Below are positions 1 through 6,976 of a stretch of 14,055 nt of DNA, piece after piece. The stretch covers positions 1 to 14,055 of the forward strand of contig CAJKJS010000012.1 in NCBI GenBank assembly GCA_905200265.1, given 5' to 3'. The notes beneath the pieces are model-generated. The model ran no database searches. It saw only the letters and a list, made by a program, of their open reading frames with translations, and was not told the origin of the DNA. The translations under genes were made by a program, and so were the position numbers. This DNA is from an uncultured Oscillospiraceae bacterium (GTDB lineage Bacteria > Bacillota > Clostridia > Oscillospirales > Acutalibacteraceae). Numbering within the stretch: position 1 is the stretch's first letter; the number at the start of each line of letters is the position of its first letter.

Positions 1-1
1 G

Positions 2-2152
2 AACACCCTGGTTGGCACCATTCAGGAAATCAGGGCTAAGCGCACGCTGGATAAACTGCGTATTTTGACGATCAGCCATATTCCTGTGATTCGTGGCGGT
101 GTTCAAAAAGAAATTCCTGTAGACCAGCTGGTACCCGACGATATTATGGTACTAAAAACCGGCTGCCAAATCCCCGCCGACGGCGTGGTGGTAGAGGGCA
201 GTATCGATGTAAACGAATCTCTGTTGACCGGGGAATCGGACAGCGTATATAAAACACCCGGAAGCAACATACTGTCGGGCAGTTTTGTCACATCGGGCAC
301 GGCCATTTGCCGTGTGACCAAAGTGGGCGAAGAAAGCTACATGGAGCAAATCGCCAAAGAAGCGAAAATTTTCAAACCTGTGCACTCCGAACTGCGGGAA
401 AGCATGAACAAAGTGCTGAAATTTATTAGCATTGTGATCCTGCCCATTGGCATTGCGCTTTTCTGCAAACAATACTTTGTTTCGGACATGGGGTATGAAT
501 CCGCCATCCTCGACACGGTATCGGCCATGCTGGGCATGATTCCCCAGGGGCTTGTATTGTTAATTAGTACGGCGCTGGCACTGGGGGTCATCCGGCTGTC
601 CATGCGCAAAACGCTAGTACAGGAACTATACTGCATCGAAACCCTGGCGCGGGTTGACACGCTGTGCCTCGACAAAACCGGTACTATCACCGAAGGGCGC
701 ATGAAGGTGGAAGGCGTGCGAGACCTGACAAAAGAAGGCGGGACGGCCCGGGCAGTACGCCGCATTTTGGGTGCTTCGGACGATGAAAATGACACCAGCC
801 GTGCGCTGAAAGAGGCTTTTGAGCCCGAAAAAACGGCTTCCTGCTCCCATGTGATTCCCTTTTCCTCCGACCGGAAATATAGCGGCGCTGCCTTCGAAAA
901 TGAGGGCACCTACTATATGGGCGCCTATTCGTTTTTGTTCCCCCAGCCGGAAGACGCCATGATCGCCCAGATGGATGAATACGCGCGCCAAGGGCTGCGG
1001 GTGCTGGTGATTGCCCACACCCCTCGGGTGATGGCGGATAACTCGCTGCCTGATGACTTGCAGCCACTGGGGTATGTCCTGATTACAGATGTGATTCGGA
1101 AAGAAGCGCCGGAAATTTTACAGTACTTCTATAATCAGGATGTCGACCTAAAAGTGATCTCCGGCGACGATCCGGTGACTGTGTCGGCGATTGCTGCCAA
1201 AGCCGGGCTGCGCCATGCCGAACGGTATGTTGATGCGGCTACCCTGCAAACCGAAGAAGACTTGCAGCAGGCCGTGCGAAACTACAACGTATTTGGCCGG
1301 GTGACACCGCGGCAAAAAGAACAAATGGTACGGGCCATGCAGCGCGATGGACACACGGTTGCCATGACCGGTGACGGCGTAAACGACGTGCTGGCTTTAA
1401 AAACGGCCGATTGCAGCATTGCCATGGCGTCGGGCAGCGATGCCGCCAAAAATACCGCCAATCTGGTGTTGCTGGATTCGAACTTTGCTTCCATGCCCCA
1501 TATTGTGAATGAAGGGCGACGAGTGATTAACAACATCCGCATGGCGGCTTCTATGTTCCTGATTAAAACCATTTTCTCCATGCTGCTGGCCATCATGACC
1601 GTGTTTTTGGGAGAAAATTATCCGTTTATTCCCATTCAGCTTTCGATTATCAGTGCCTGCGCCGTAGGCGTACCGTGCCTAATTTTGCAGTTGGAACCCA
1701 GTTTTGACCGCATTCAAAAGGGCTTTTTACGTCATGTATTCCGATACGCTATTCCCGTGGCGCTGACAATTGGGGCGTCCGTTTTCCTCATTGACAATGT
1801 GGGAGCGCTTTTGCATCAGAACGACATGATGATCAGCACCGTGTGCGTACTGATTACCGGGTGGAATTATCTGTATGCCTTGCGGCTTGTCTATTCGCCG
1901 CTGACCAAATACCGCAAAATCATCTGTTACTGCGCAGAAGGTGCGTTTTTGCTGTTTATTTTGGTGATCGGCAAAAGCCTATTGGAACTATCGAACCTGT
2001 CGCTTTCCTGTGTCATTGTGGTAATGGCCGCCATGAACTTTGCACCGCCGCTGATTGGATGGTTGGTACAAGTGTATAACCAGCTGTGTGAAAAGGTTCT
2101 TATCCGTATGGAACAGCGTAAAGCCCGCAAAGCGTCGAAAAAAGCCTCATGA
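2..2152 (+). CDS. Cation-transporting P-type ATPase (CtpE-like), 5' end cut off by window edge
   Basis: ATP-driven cation pump in the cytoplasmic membrane. The frame is open from base 2, and the residues before the first possible internal start (TTG at 65) read as normal actuator-domain lead-in, so the gene begins outside the window. Visible in order: the actuator loop TGES (bases 227-238), two membrane helices with a PQGL motif (542-553), the phosphorylation site DKTGT (671-685), the nucleotide-binding domain, the hinge GDGVND (1370-1387), then about six hydrophobic helices and a basic C-terminus. The 716 codons present suggest only about 60-100 residues are missing. The VND-x-LALK-x-ADC-x-IAMASGS region and the short C-terminal domain resemble the CtpE-type HAD-IC ATPases, where mycobacterial CtpE has been linked to calcium uptake. 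The ion here is inferred and could be Ca2+, Mg2+ or another cation. No heavy-metal CPC motif is seen. It overlaps the next gene by 4 nt. Confidence 0.93.
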   Translation, partial: NTLVGTIQEIRAKRTLDKLRILTISHIPVIRGGVQKEIPVDQLVPDDIMVLKTGCQIPADGVVVEGSIDVNESLLTGESDSVYKTPGSNILSGSFVTSGTAICRVTKVGEESYMEQIAKEAKIFKPVHSELRESMNKVLKFISIVILPIGIALFCKQYFVSDMGYESAILDTVSAMLGMIPQGLVLLISTALALGVIRLSMRKTLVQELYCIETLARVDTLCLDKTGTITEGRMKVEGVRDLTKEGGTARAVRRILGASDDENDTSRALKEAFEPEKTASCSHVIPFSSDRKYSGAAFENEGTYYMGAYSFLFPQPEDAMIAQMDEYARQGLRVLVIAHTPRVMADNSLPDDLQPLGYVLITDVIRKEAPEILQYFYNQDVDLKVISGDDPVTVSAIAAKAGLRHAERYVDAATLQTEEDLQQAVRNYNVFGRVTPRQKEQMVRAMQRDGHTVAMTGDGVNDVLALKTADCSIAMASGSDAAKNTANLVLLDSNFASMPHIVNEGRRVINNIRMAASMFLIKTIFSMLLAIMTVFLGENYPFIPIQLSIISACAVGVPCLILQLEPSFDRIQKGFLRHVFRYAIPVALTIGASVFLIDNVGALLHQNDMMISTVCVLITGWNYLYALRLVYSPLTKYRKIICYCAEGAFLLFILVIGKSLLELSNLSLSCVIVVMAAMNFAPPLIGWLVQVYNQLCEKVLIRMEQRKARKASKKAS

Positions 2153-2649
2153 ATCGATTACCTTTTTTCACCGATTTTCTGCGGGAAGTGGAAAATCTGC
2201 TACAAATCCCCCAGGTACAAAAAATGCGGCTGTATATCCAACACGGGGACACCGATTGCCTGCTTCATTGCCTGTGTGTGTCGTACCTTTGTTATCGGAT
2301 TTGCCGGTTTTTGCACCTGCACGCCGGCGAAATGGCCCGGGCAGCGCTACTACATGACCTGTTTTTGTACGACTGGCATGCTCCCGGCCATCCCCGATGG
2401 CACGGTTTTCGGCACCCGGGGTACGCGCTCCATGAAGCGGAACAGATCATACCCCTGACAAAACGGGAAATCTCTATTATTAAACGGCACATGTGGCCGC
2501 TTACTCTGATTCCACCCCGCTATGTGGAAAGTTATGTGATTATTCTGGTGGATAAATACTGTTCCCTGCGGGAAACCTTCCGCCGTCCCGGTCAAAGCGC
2601 CCAGCTGCTGCGTACCTGGGACCCAATAAGAAAAACAGACGGATTATAA
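2149..2649 (+). CDS. HD-domain phosphohydrolase (small, function unknown)
   Basis: A 166-residue soluble protein of the HD superfamily, metal-dependent phosphohydrolases that act on nucleotides or phosphoesters. The metal-ligand pattern is visible: H40, the H69-D70 doublet in LLHDLFLYDWH, further histidines at 89, 95 and 114, and D135 in a LVDKY context. No signal peptide or membrane segment is seen. The ATG overlaps the ATPase stop codon (ATGA), so translation is probably coupled and the two genes form an operon, which ends at the hairpin just downstream. The substrate cannot be told from sequence. Similar stand-alone HD proteins are common in Firmicutes and mostly uncharacterised. Confidence 0.8.
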   Translation: MNRLPFFTDFLREVENLLQIPQVQKMRLYIQHGDTDCLLHCLCVSYLCYRICRFLHLHAGEMARAALLHDLFLYDWHAPGHPRWHGFRHPGYALHEAEQIIPLTKREISIIKRHMWPLTLIPPRYVESYVIILVDKYCSLRETFRRPGQSAQLLRTWDPIRKTDGL

Positions 2650-2650
2650 G

Positions 2651-2687
2651 AAAATCCCCTTGGCTTTTATTGGCCAGGGGGATTTTT
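2651..2687. terminator. Bidirectional intrinsic terminator
   Basis: A 14-bp inverted repeat (arms 2651-2664 and 2673-2686) with one G-U pair and an 8-nt loop. An A-run starts the left arm and a T-run ends the right arm, so it can terminate transcription from either side. It lies between two convergent genes, 1 nt after the HD gene stop and about 20 nt after the flavin reductase stop. Confidence 0.9.
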
Positions 2688-2705
2688 ATGAAACAAAAGT
2701 CGAGA

Positions 2706-3368
2706 TTAGCGAACTTGCCGGGTAAATTTTTCTGCCGGGGCCGAACAAAGCGGGCACACAAATCCATCGGGCAACGGGTCGCCTTCATATACATACCCGC
2801 ATACATTGCACACCCACCGTACCGACGAAGCTGCCTCCTCTTCCGGTTTCTTTTCGCCTTCTTCAGGTAGATACGTCGGGGCGTTTTTGGGGCTGGTGCC
2901 TTTGATCACCTTATGATAGTAGGCATAGGTCATCGGGTCGCCCGCAATGGCGGGCGGGAACACACCGGCATCGATGACTTCCGAAAGAAACACCGTGTGA
3001 GTGGATGTTTCCATGCGGTCAATGACCCGGCACAGCAAAAAGGCACAGGAGTCGTGCAGCACCGGAACCCCCTGCTTTTCTTCATAAGAAACACCGGTAA
3101 ACTTGTCCGTATCACGGCTGCTGGAGAATCCAAAGCGGCCAATGAGCGACGGGTTACTCTGTTCCCCCAGTACGTTCACAGCAAATACACCCGTAGATGC
3201 AAGCGCTGAATGGGTAAAGTTATCGCGGTTCATGCTGACAGCCACGGTGGCGGGGGACGACGTGATCTGCATGACACTGTTGGCCACACAACCCACCGGG
3301 CGGCCCTCCACATGGGAGGTAATCACATATACGCCATAAGAAAGGGCACGGAATGCTTTGGGGTCCAT
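2706..3368 (-). CDS. Flavin reductase-rubredoxin fusion (high-molecular-weight rubredoxin type)
   Basis: A 220-residue cytoplasmic redox protein. Residues about 1-155 form an FMN-binding flavin reductase-like domain (opening LSYGVYVITS, then GCVANSVMQITSSP). A charged linker of about 20 residues (Glu/Lys-rich, 162-182) joins it to a complete rubredoxin domain at 185-220 whose four iron ligands are C187-x2-C190 and C205-x2-C208. This architecture matches the Hrb protein of Moorella, which passes electrons from NAD(P)H to the flavodiiron protein FprA for oxygen or NO reduction. That role is inferred here, since no flavodiiron gene is in the window. The ATG is preceded by an AAGGAGG site (3373-3382 on the plus strand). 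It is a single-gene unit with its own promoter and a shared terminator. Confidence 0.92.
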   Translation of the reverse strand: MDPKAFRALSYGVYVITSHVEGRPVGCVANSVMQITSSPATVAVSMNRDNFTHSALASTGVFAVNVLGEQSNPSLIGRFGFSSSRDTDKFTGVSYEEKQGVPVLHDSCAFLLCRVIDRMETSTHTVFLSEVIDAGVFPPAIAGDPMTYAYYHKVIKGTSPKNAPTYLPEEGEKKPEEEAASSVRWVCNVCGYVYEGDPLPDGFVCPLCSAPAEKFTRQVR

Positions 3369-3390
3369 AAAACAGCCTCCTTAAAATAAG

Positions 3391-3403
3391 AATAATTGTT
3401 ATT
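3391..3403. promoter_or_regulatory. AT-rich inverted repeat, possible operator
   Basis: A perfect 5-3-5 inverted repeat (AATAA-ttg-TTATT type) just downstream of the -10 element of the rubredoxin-fusion gene, around the expected transcription start. Its composition resembles Fur/PerR-family boxes, but only about 9 of 14 positions fit a 7-1-7 box. A PerR-like operator would suit an oxygen-defence gene, though this is inference only. Confidence 0.35.
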
Positions 3404-3406
3404 TTT

Positions 3407-3435
3407 ACAATATCACACTCTTTTCTTTTTGTCAA
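3407..3435 (-). promoter_or_regulatory. Sigma-A promoter of the flavin reductase-rubredoxin gene
   Basis: A consensus -35 TTGACA (3435 down to 3430) is followed after 17 bp by TATTGT (3412 down to 3407), a four-of-six match to the -10. It lies about 40 bp upstream of the start codon in the right orientation. Confidence 0.75.
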
Positions 3436-3470
3436 GTCATTTGAAGGATACAAAAAAGCAAGTTTACTAC

Positions 3471-3499
3471 TGGAAATTTACACACAAAGTTGCTATACT
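3471..3499 (+). promoter_or_regulatory. Extended -10 promoter of the carboxylesterase gene
   Basis: TATACT at 3494-3499 is preceded by TGC, giving a TGn-extended -10 element. The -35 candidate 17 bp upstream (TGGAAA, 3471-3476) matches four of six positions. The esterase start codon follows about 45 bp downstream behind an AAAGGAGG site (3528-3535). The promoter is divergent from that of the rubredoxin-fusion gene, with the two -35 elements about 35 bp apart. Confidence 0.7.
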
Positions 3500-3544
3500 A
3501 GTTTCAGAGGTTATTTGCCAAGATATAAAAGGAGGAAGTTGGTA

Positions 3545-5089
3545 ATGGCAAAACGATTTGTGTGCTCGCTGACGGAGCCTATTGTTGAAACGAAAGCTGG
3601 CCGTATCCGCGGTTTTCAGCTGGACAGTACGTATACGTTTTACGGGGTGCGCTACGCGGTAGCGAAGCGCTTTCAGCCCCCGCAGCCGGTAGAACCCTGG
3701 GACGGCGTGAAAGACGCGCTCTCTTATGGATATGTTTGCCCGCTTTTGAAGCAGGAAGTCCCCAGTGGGGAAGAAAAAATCCCTCACCGCTACTGGCCCA
3801 TGGATGAAGACTGCCTGAACCTGAATATCTGGACCCAGAGTCTTGACTCCAAAGCCAAAAAGCCTGTACTGGTATGGCTGCACGGCGGCGGATTTGTGGC
3901 TGGTTCGGCTATTGAACACGTAGCATATGACGGCGCCAACATGAGCCTTTACGGCGACTGCGTCGTGGTAACAGTGAACCACCGGCTGAATGTGCTGGGG
4001 TATTTGGACCTGTCCCCCTTTGGAAAGAAATATGAAAACTCCTGCAACGCCGGTAATGCCGACCTGGTGGCCGCGCTGCAGTGGGTACATGATAACATCG
4101 AAAACTTCGGCGGCGATACCGAAAACGTGACCATCTTTGGTCAGTCCGGCGGCGGTATGAAGGTGTGGTCGCTGATGCAGACGCCTTCGGCCGATGGCCT
4201 GTTCCAGAAGGGCATCGTGCAGAGCGGTGTGGTGGATCACTTCACCGATCCGGAAGGCGACGGCCGCGAAGTGGTCACCGCTATGATGGAAGAATTGGGC
4301 GTCAAAGACGTGGAAACCATCCCCTATGCCCAGCTGGCAGCTGCCTACCTGAAAGTAAGCCCGGCCATTGAAGCCAAGGGCGGTTACATTGGCGGTGCAC
4401 CCAAAGCCAACGATTTCTACGTGGGCGATCCCCGTGTGGTGGGCTTTACCGACCATGCCAAAACGATCCCGGTGCTGATTGGTACCGTACTGGGCGAATT
4501 TGCGTTTGGCCCCGGCGTGCCGCATAAGTACGACATGACGGAAGAACAGCAGATGGCCATGGTCGAAAAGAAGTATGGCAAAGAAGGCGCTGCGAAAATT
4601 GCTGATCTGTTCAAAAAGGCGTATCCCGGCAAGTGCCTGACGGACGCCTGCGTGGTGGACACCATTTTCCGTGCCCCGACCATCGACTTCATTGCCAAAA
4701 AGTCGGTTCATACTGAGGCTCCTACGTATTCGTACATGTTCACCTATGAATTCCCGCTGGATTCCGGTAAGGTAGCCTGGCACTGCGCCGAAATCCCGTT
4801 TGCTTTCCACAATGCCGAACTGGTGCCGATCTACAACACCCCCGGCGTGACGGAAATTCTGCAGGAACGCATTTTTGGCGCCTGGATGAACTTTGCCCGG
4901 TATGGTAACCCCGCTAACTCGGCACTTCCGGCTTGGCCGGCCTGTGAAGTGGGCAAAGAAAACACCATGATCTTTGACACCGAGTGCGAAATCCGTGTCA
5001 ACCACGACCATGAACTCGTGGCTCTGTGCCAGGAACTGGCTCCGGCCTCGATTCCCGGGAAGGAAGACGACGAACCCATTCTGCACTAA
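3545..5089 (+). CDS. Type-B carboxylesterase (alpha/beta hydrolase)
   Basis: A 514-residue esterase that hydrolyses carboxylic esters. The ATG at 3545 is chosen because AAAGGAGG lies 9 nt upstream; a TTG at 3515 would add ten basic residues and would precede that site. The family landmarks are all present: EDCLNLNIW, the oxyanion-hole HGGGF at 113-117, the nucleophile S201 in GQSGGG, and the acid E318 in GEFAFGP. The catalytic histidine H413 is followed by AEIPFAF. The C-terminal WMNFARYGNP segment is also typical. No signal peptide is visible, so it is probably cytoplasmic. The natural substrate is unknown; glycan O-acetyl or aryl esters are possibilities. It stands alone between its own promoter and a strong terminator. 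It lies near a carbohydrate locus but is transcribed in the opposite direction. Confidence 0.93.
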   Translation: MAKRFVCSLTEPIVETKAGRIRGFQLDSTYTFYGVRYAVAKRFQPPQPVEPWDGVKDALSYGYVCPLLKQEVPSGEEKIPHRYWPMDEDCLNLNIWTQSLDSKAKKPVLVWLHGGGFVAGSAIEHVAYDGANMSLYGDCVVVTVNHRLNVLGYLDLSPFGKKYENSCNAGNADLVAALQWVHDNIENFGGDTENVTIFGQSGGGMKVWSLMQTPSADGLFQKGIVQSGVVDHFTDPEGDGREVVTAMMEELGVKDVETIPYAQLAAAYLKVSPAIEAKGGYIGGAPKANDFYVGDPRVVGFTDHAKTIPVLIGTVLGEFAFGPGVPHKYDMTEEQQMAMVEKKYGKEGAAKIADLFKKAYPGKCLTDACVVDTIFRAPTIDFIAKKSVHTEAPTYSYMFTYEFPLDSGKVAWHCAEIPFAFHNAELVPIYNTPGVTEILQERIFGAWMNFARYGNPANSALPAWPACEVGKENTMIFDTECEIRVNHDHELVALCQELAPASIPGKEDDEPILH

Positions 5090-5102
5090 TTTTCCACAAT
5101 AG

Positions 5103-5149
5103 AAAAACCGGAACTGCGAAGGAAAAATCCTTCGTGGCTCCGGTTTTTT
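5103..5149. terminator. Bidirectional intrinsic terminator
   Basis: A long hairpin: the arms at 5103-5123 and 5128-5148 pair over 21 positions with one mismatch and two G-U pairs around an AAAA loop. It ends in a T-run, and its A-run start allows termination on the minus strand too. It follows the esterase stop by 13 nt and precedes, by a few bases, the stop codon of the convergent HAD gene. Confidence 0.9.
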
Positions 5150-5151
5150 GT

Positions 5152-6060
5152 TTATAAATGTTTTGGGGTACCGCCCTGGGGAATTTTGGCCTGTTCCCGG
5201 CGGCAGATACGTTCCGCGTATTCCCTGATTTTCTGGGTAATCCACATATAGGCCGTGGTGCCTTCGCGGTAATCGGCTTCGGCAAACATGTCAATACGCC
5301 CTTCCTGGCGCAGCTGCTCCACCTGGCGGAACGCCCGAAAATCCGCGTGGGGATACACGGCAAACGTGGCCCCACCATTTTTATGCGTGAGGGAAAATGC
5401 GGGAATGTCGCTGGGACCGTCGGCAATGTAGATCATATTTTCAAAGCGCACCCGGCGCTGGGCTTCGGGTACTTTGGTATTTACTTCCATGCTGTCCCGC
5501 TGGGGCACGCCTTTGTTGATTTCAAACAGGGCACGGGTTTTGCTGGTGTTATCAATACTGTAGCCGATTTCGCTGATGATGCGGCGGTTTCTGTCATTCG
5601 GATCGGTGTCCTCGATGAGTTCGCACCCCCAGGCGCATTCTACTTCATTTTCGACAATCGATCCGCGAATAATTTCCCGCATGCCGGTGCTGACTACGTA
5701 GTGCTCCACCTTGATGTCATATTCCGTATACCGCTTTTCCCCTGCCACCACATTGCGGGCGGCTTCGAAAATGTCCGGCACGCCGGGATAAAACGTCAAT
5801 TTCGATCCGAACTGACGCAGCATTTGATTATTCAGTCCGGGGAATTTGCCTTCTTTGGCATAGCGGATAAAGTGGTTAAGGTAAATGGTATCGCGGTTGA
5901 CACGCACATGCTGTTCCCGTTTATATTTGTCCGGCAGGGCGTCCACTTCCCGCCAGAACGCTTCGGCGTCCACGTTAAAGTGCGCGAAAATCGGGTCTTG
6001 CATGTATCCGTCCACCAGGGTTTTGTCAAAATCCCATACAACAGCGATAATATTGGCCAC
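5152..6060 (-). CDS. HAD-superfamily phosphatase (phosphoserine phosphatase-like subgroup)
   Basis: A 302-residue cytoplasmic hydrolase. The start is taken as the GTG at 6060, because GGAGGGAG (6074 to 6067) lies 6 nt upstream and the DFDKTL motif then falls at the usual place near the N-terminus. An in-frame ATG at 6126 would place the promoter inside the gene. HAD motifs seen: the nucleophile and acid pair D10-x-D12, motif II S124-T-G, the motif III lysine K174, and motif IV ADGPSD with D214 and D218. The roughly 110 residues between motifs I and II form a large cap, as in the HAD-IB group. The substrate is unknown. It follows rhaD by 75 bp but has its own promoter, so a link to rhamnose metabolism is possible but unproven. 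Confidence 0.85.
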   Translation of the reverse strand: MANIIAVVWDFDKTLVDGYMQDPIFAHFNVDAEAFWREVDALPDKYKREQHVRVNRDTIYLNHFIRYAKEGKFPGLNNQMLRQFGSKLTFYPGVPDIFEAARNVVAGEKRYTEYDIKVEHYVVSTGMREIIRGSIVENEVECAWGCELIEDTDPNDRNRRIISEIGYSIDNTSKTRALFEINKGVPQRDSMEVNTKVPEAQRRVRFENMIYIADGPSDIPAFSLTHKNGGATFAVYPHADFRAFRQVEQLRQEGRIDMFAEADYREGTTAYMWITQKIREYAERICRREQAKIPQGGTPKHL

Positions 6061-6090
6061 CGTTTGCTCCCTCCTGCCGGCTTTTTTCAC

Positions 6091-6120
6091 ATTATAGCAC
6101 GGCCGGTTTTGTCCCTGCAA
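6091..6120 (-). promoter_or_regulatory. Promoter of the HAD phosphatase gene
   Basis: On the minus strand, a perfect TATAAT (6096 to 6091) is preceded by TGC, giving an extended -10. The -35 is poor (TTGCAG, 18-bp spacer), which extended -10 promoters tolerate. The GTG start codon is about 30 bp downstream. No clear terminator separates it from rhaD, so read-through from the rha operon may add to expression. Confidence 0.65.
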
Positions 6121-6135
6121 GGGCATGAAGGAGCG

Positions 6136-6960
6136 TCATTTTTCATACAAAAAGCGTTCGGGCAGCTGGACACCGAAATCGCGGGCCAGAGCCCGGAATT
6201 CATCGGGTTGGATGGTTTGACGTTTGTGCCCGCCCATGGATAGGACCTTACACAAAATCTCGGCGGATTTTTCCACGGTGTGTAAGAGCCCAAAGGTGAG
6301 GTCGAACGTTTCACCGGACGCAAACGCCCCGTGATGGGCCCAAATGGCCACATCATATGTTTCCATGAGCCGGGAGGTGGCCACGGCAATATCGCGGCCG
6401 CCAGGCACCATCCACGGCACCACCCCCACGCCGTCGGGGAACACCACCGGACACTCGGTGGCCATTTCCCACAGTTCCCGGGTGAATACCTTGTCATCTA
6501 AGGGCAGAACAAATGTCAGTGCGATCAGGTTGGTGCAGTGGGCGTGATAGATCACCCGGTGACGCCCACCGGATACCCGCTTTTTGACTTCGTGGTTCAT
6601 CAGGTGACTGGGAAGTTCTGAAGTCGGTTTGCCTCCTTTTGTCAGGCCCCATACAATCCGGTAGTTTTCCCCCGCCTCGTCTAGTTCCAATAGGCACACG
6701 TTTTCTTCCGGGCATCGGGCCACATGGCGGAAAAATTTACCACTGCCCGTTGCCAGAAAGTATTCGCCCCCTAAGCCGGGTACGCTGGTGCCGATGGGCT
6801 GCCAGGGGCCGGGGGTCATCTGGTCCCGCACGCTTTCGGCTTCTTCGGGACGCAGGCGGTACGTCAGGTTCCCTCCATTTCGCTCATGCCAGCCCTGTTC
6901 CCATCCGTCCTGCGCCATGCGCAAAAAGCCCTGCATCCACTCGGTTTTTGTGATTTCCAT
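6136..6960 (-). CDS. rhaD: L-rhamnulose-1-phosphate aldolase
   Basis: A zinc-dependent class II aldolase that splits L-rhamnulose 1-phosphate into dihydroxyacetone phosphate and L-lactaldehyde, the last step of the phosphorylating L-rhamnose pathway. The protein is 274 residues, the usual length. Visible features: the N-terminal ERNGGNLTYRL, TGSGKFFR for phosphate binding, E115 in TSELPSH (catalytic glutamate position), the zinc ligands H139 and H141 in YHAH, and the third ligand in the H209-H210 pair of AHHGAF. It starts 16 nt after rhaA with a purine-rich site before the ATG, and is the third gene of rhaBAD. Related fuculose-phosphate aldolases are shorter, and the context favours RhaD. Confidence 0.95.
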   Translation of the reverse strand: MEITKTEWMQGFLRMAQDGWEQGWHERNGGNLTYRLRPEEAESVRDQMTPGPWQPIGTSVPGLGGEYFLATGSGKFFRHVARCPEENVCLLELDEAGENYRIVWGLTKGGKPTSELPSHLMNHEVKKRVSGGRHRVIYHAHCTNLIALTFVLPLDDKVFTRELWEMATECPVVFPDGVGVVPWMVPGGRDIAVATSRLMETYDVAIWAHHGAFASGETFDLTFGLLHTVEKSAEILCKVLSMGGHKRQTIQPDEFRALARDFGVQLPERFLYEK

Positions 6961-6976
6961 GTTTCCTGCCCCTTTC

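Noticed and set aside
3515..3544. TTG start ten codons upstream of the esterase ATG
   Set aside because: The strong AAAGGAGG site lies inside this extension and points to the ATG at 3545.
3467..5245. Minus-strand open frame of 592 codons opposite the carboxylesterase
   Set aside because: It is antisense to a gene with an intact catalytic triad, promoter, ribosome binding site and terminator. Its translation has no recognisable domain and is explained by codon bias of the true gene. It also runs through the terminator.
6061..6126. ATG at 6126 as the start of the HAD gene
   Set aside because: It would place the TATAAT promoter and the GGAGGG site inside the coding region; the added residues look unlike the family's N-terminus.
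5158..6243. Plus-strand open frame of 361 codons opposite the HAD phosphatase
   Set aside because: It is a mirror of the HAD gene and extends into rhaD; it has no ribosome binding site and no known motif.
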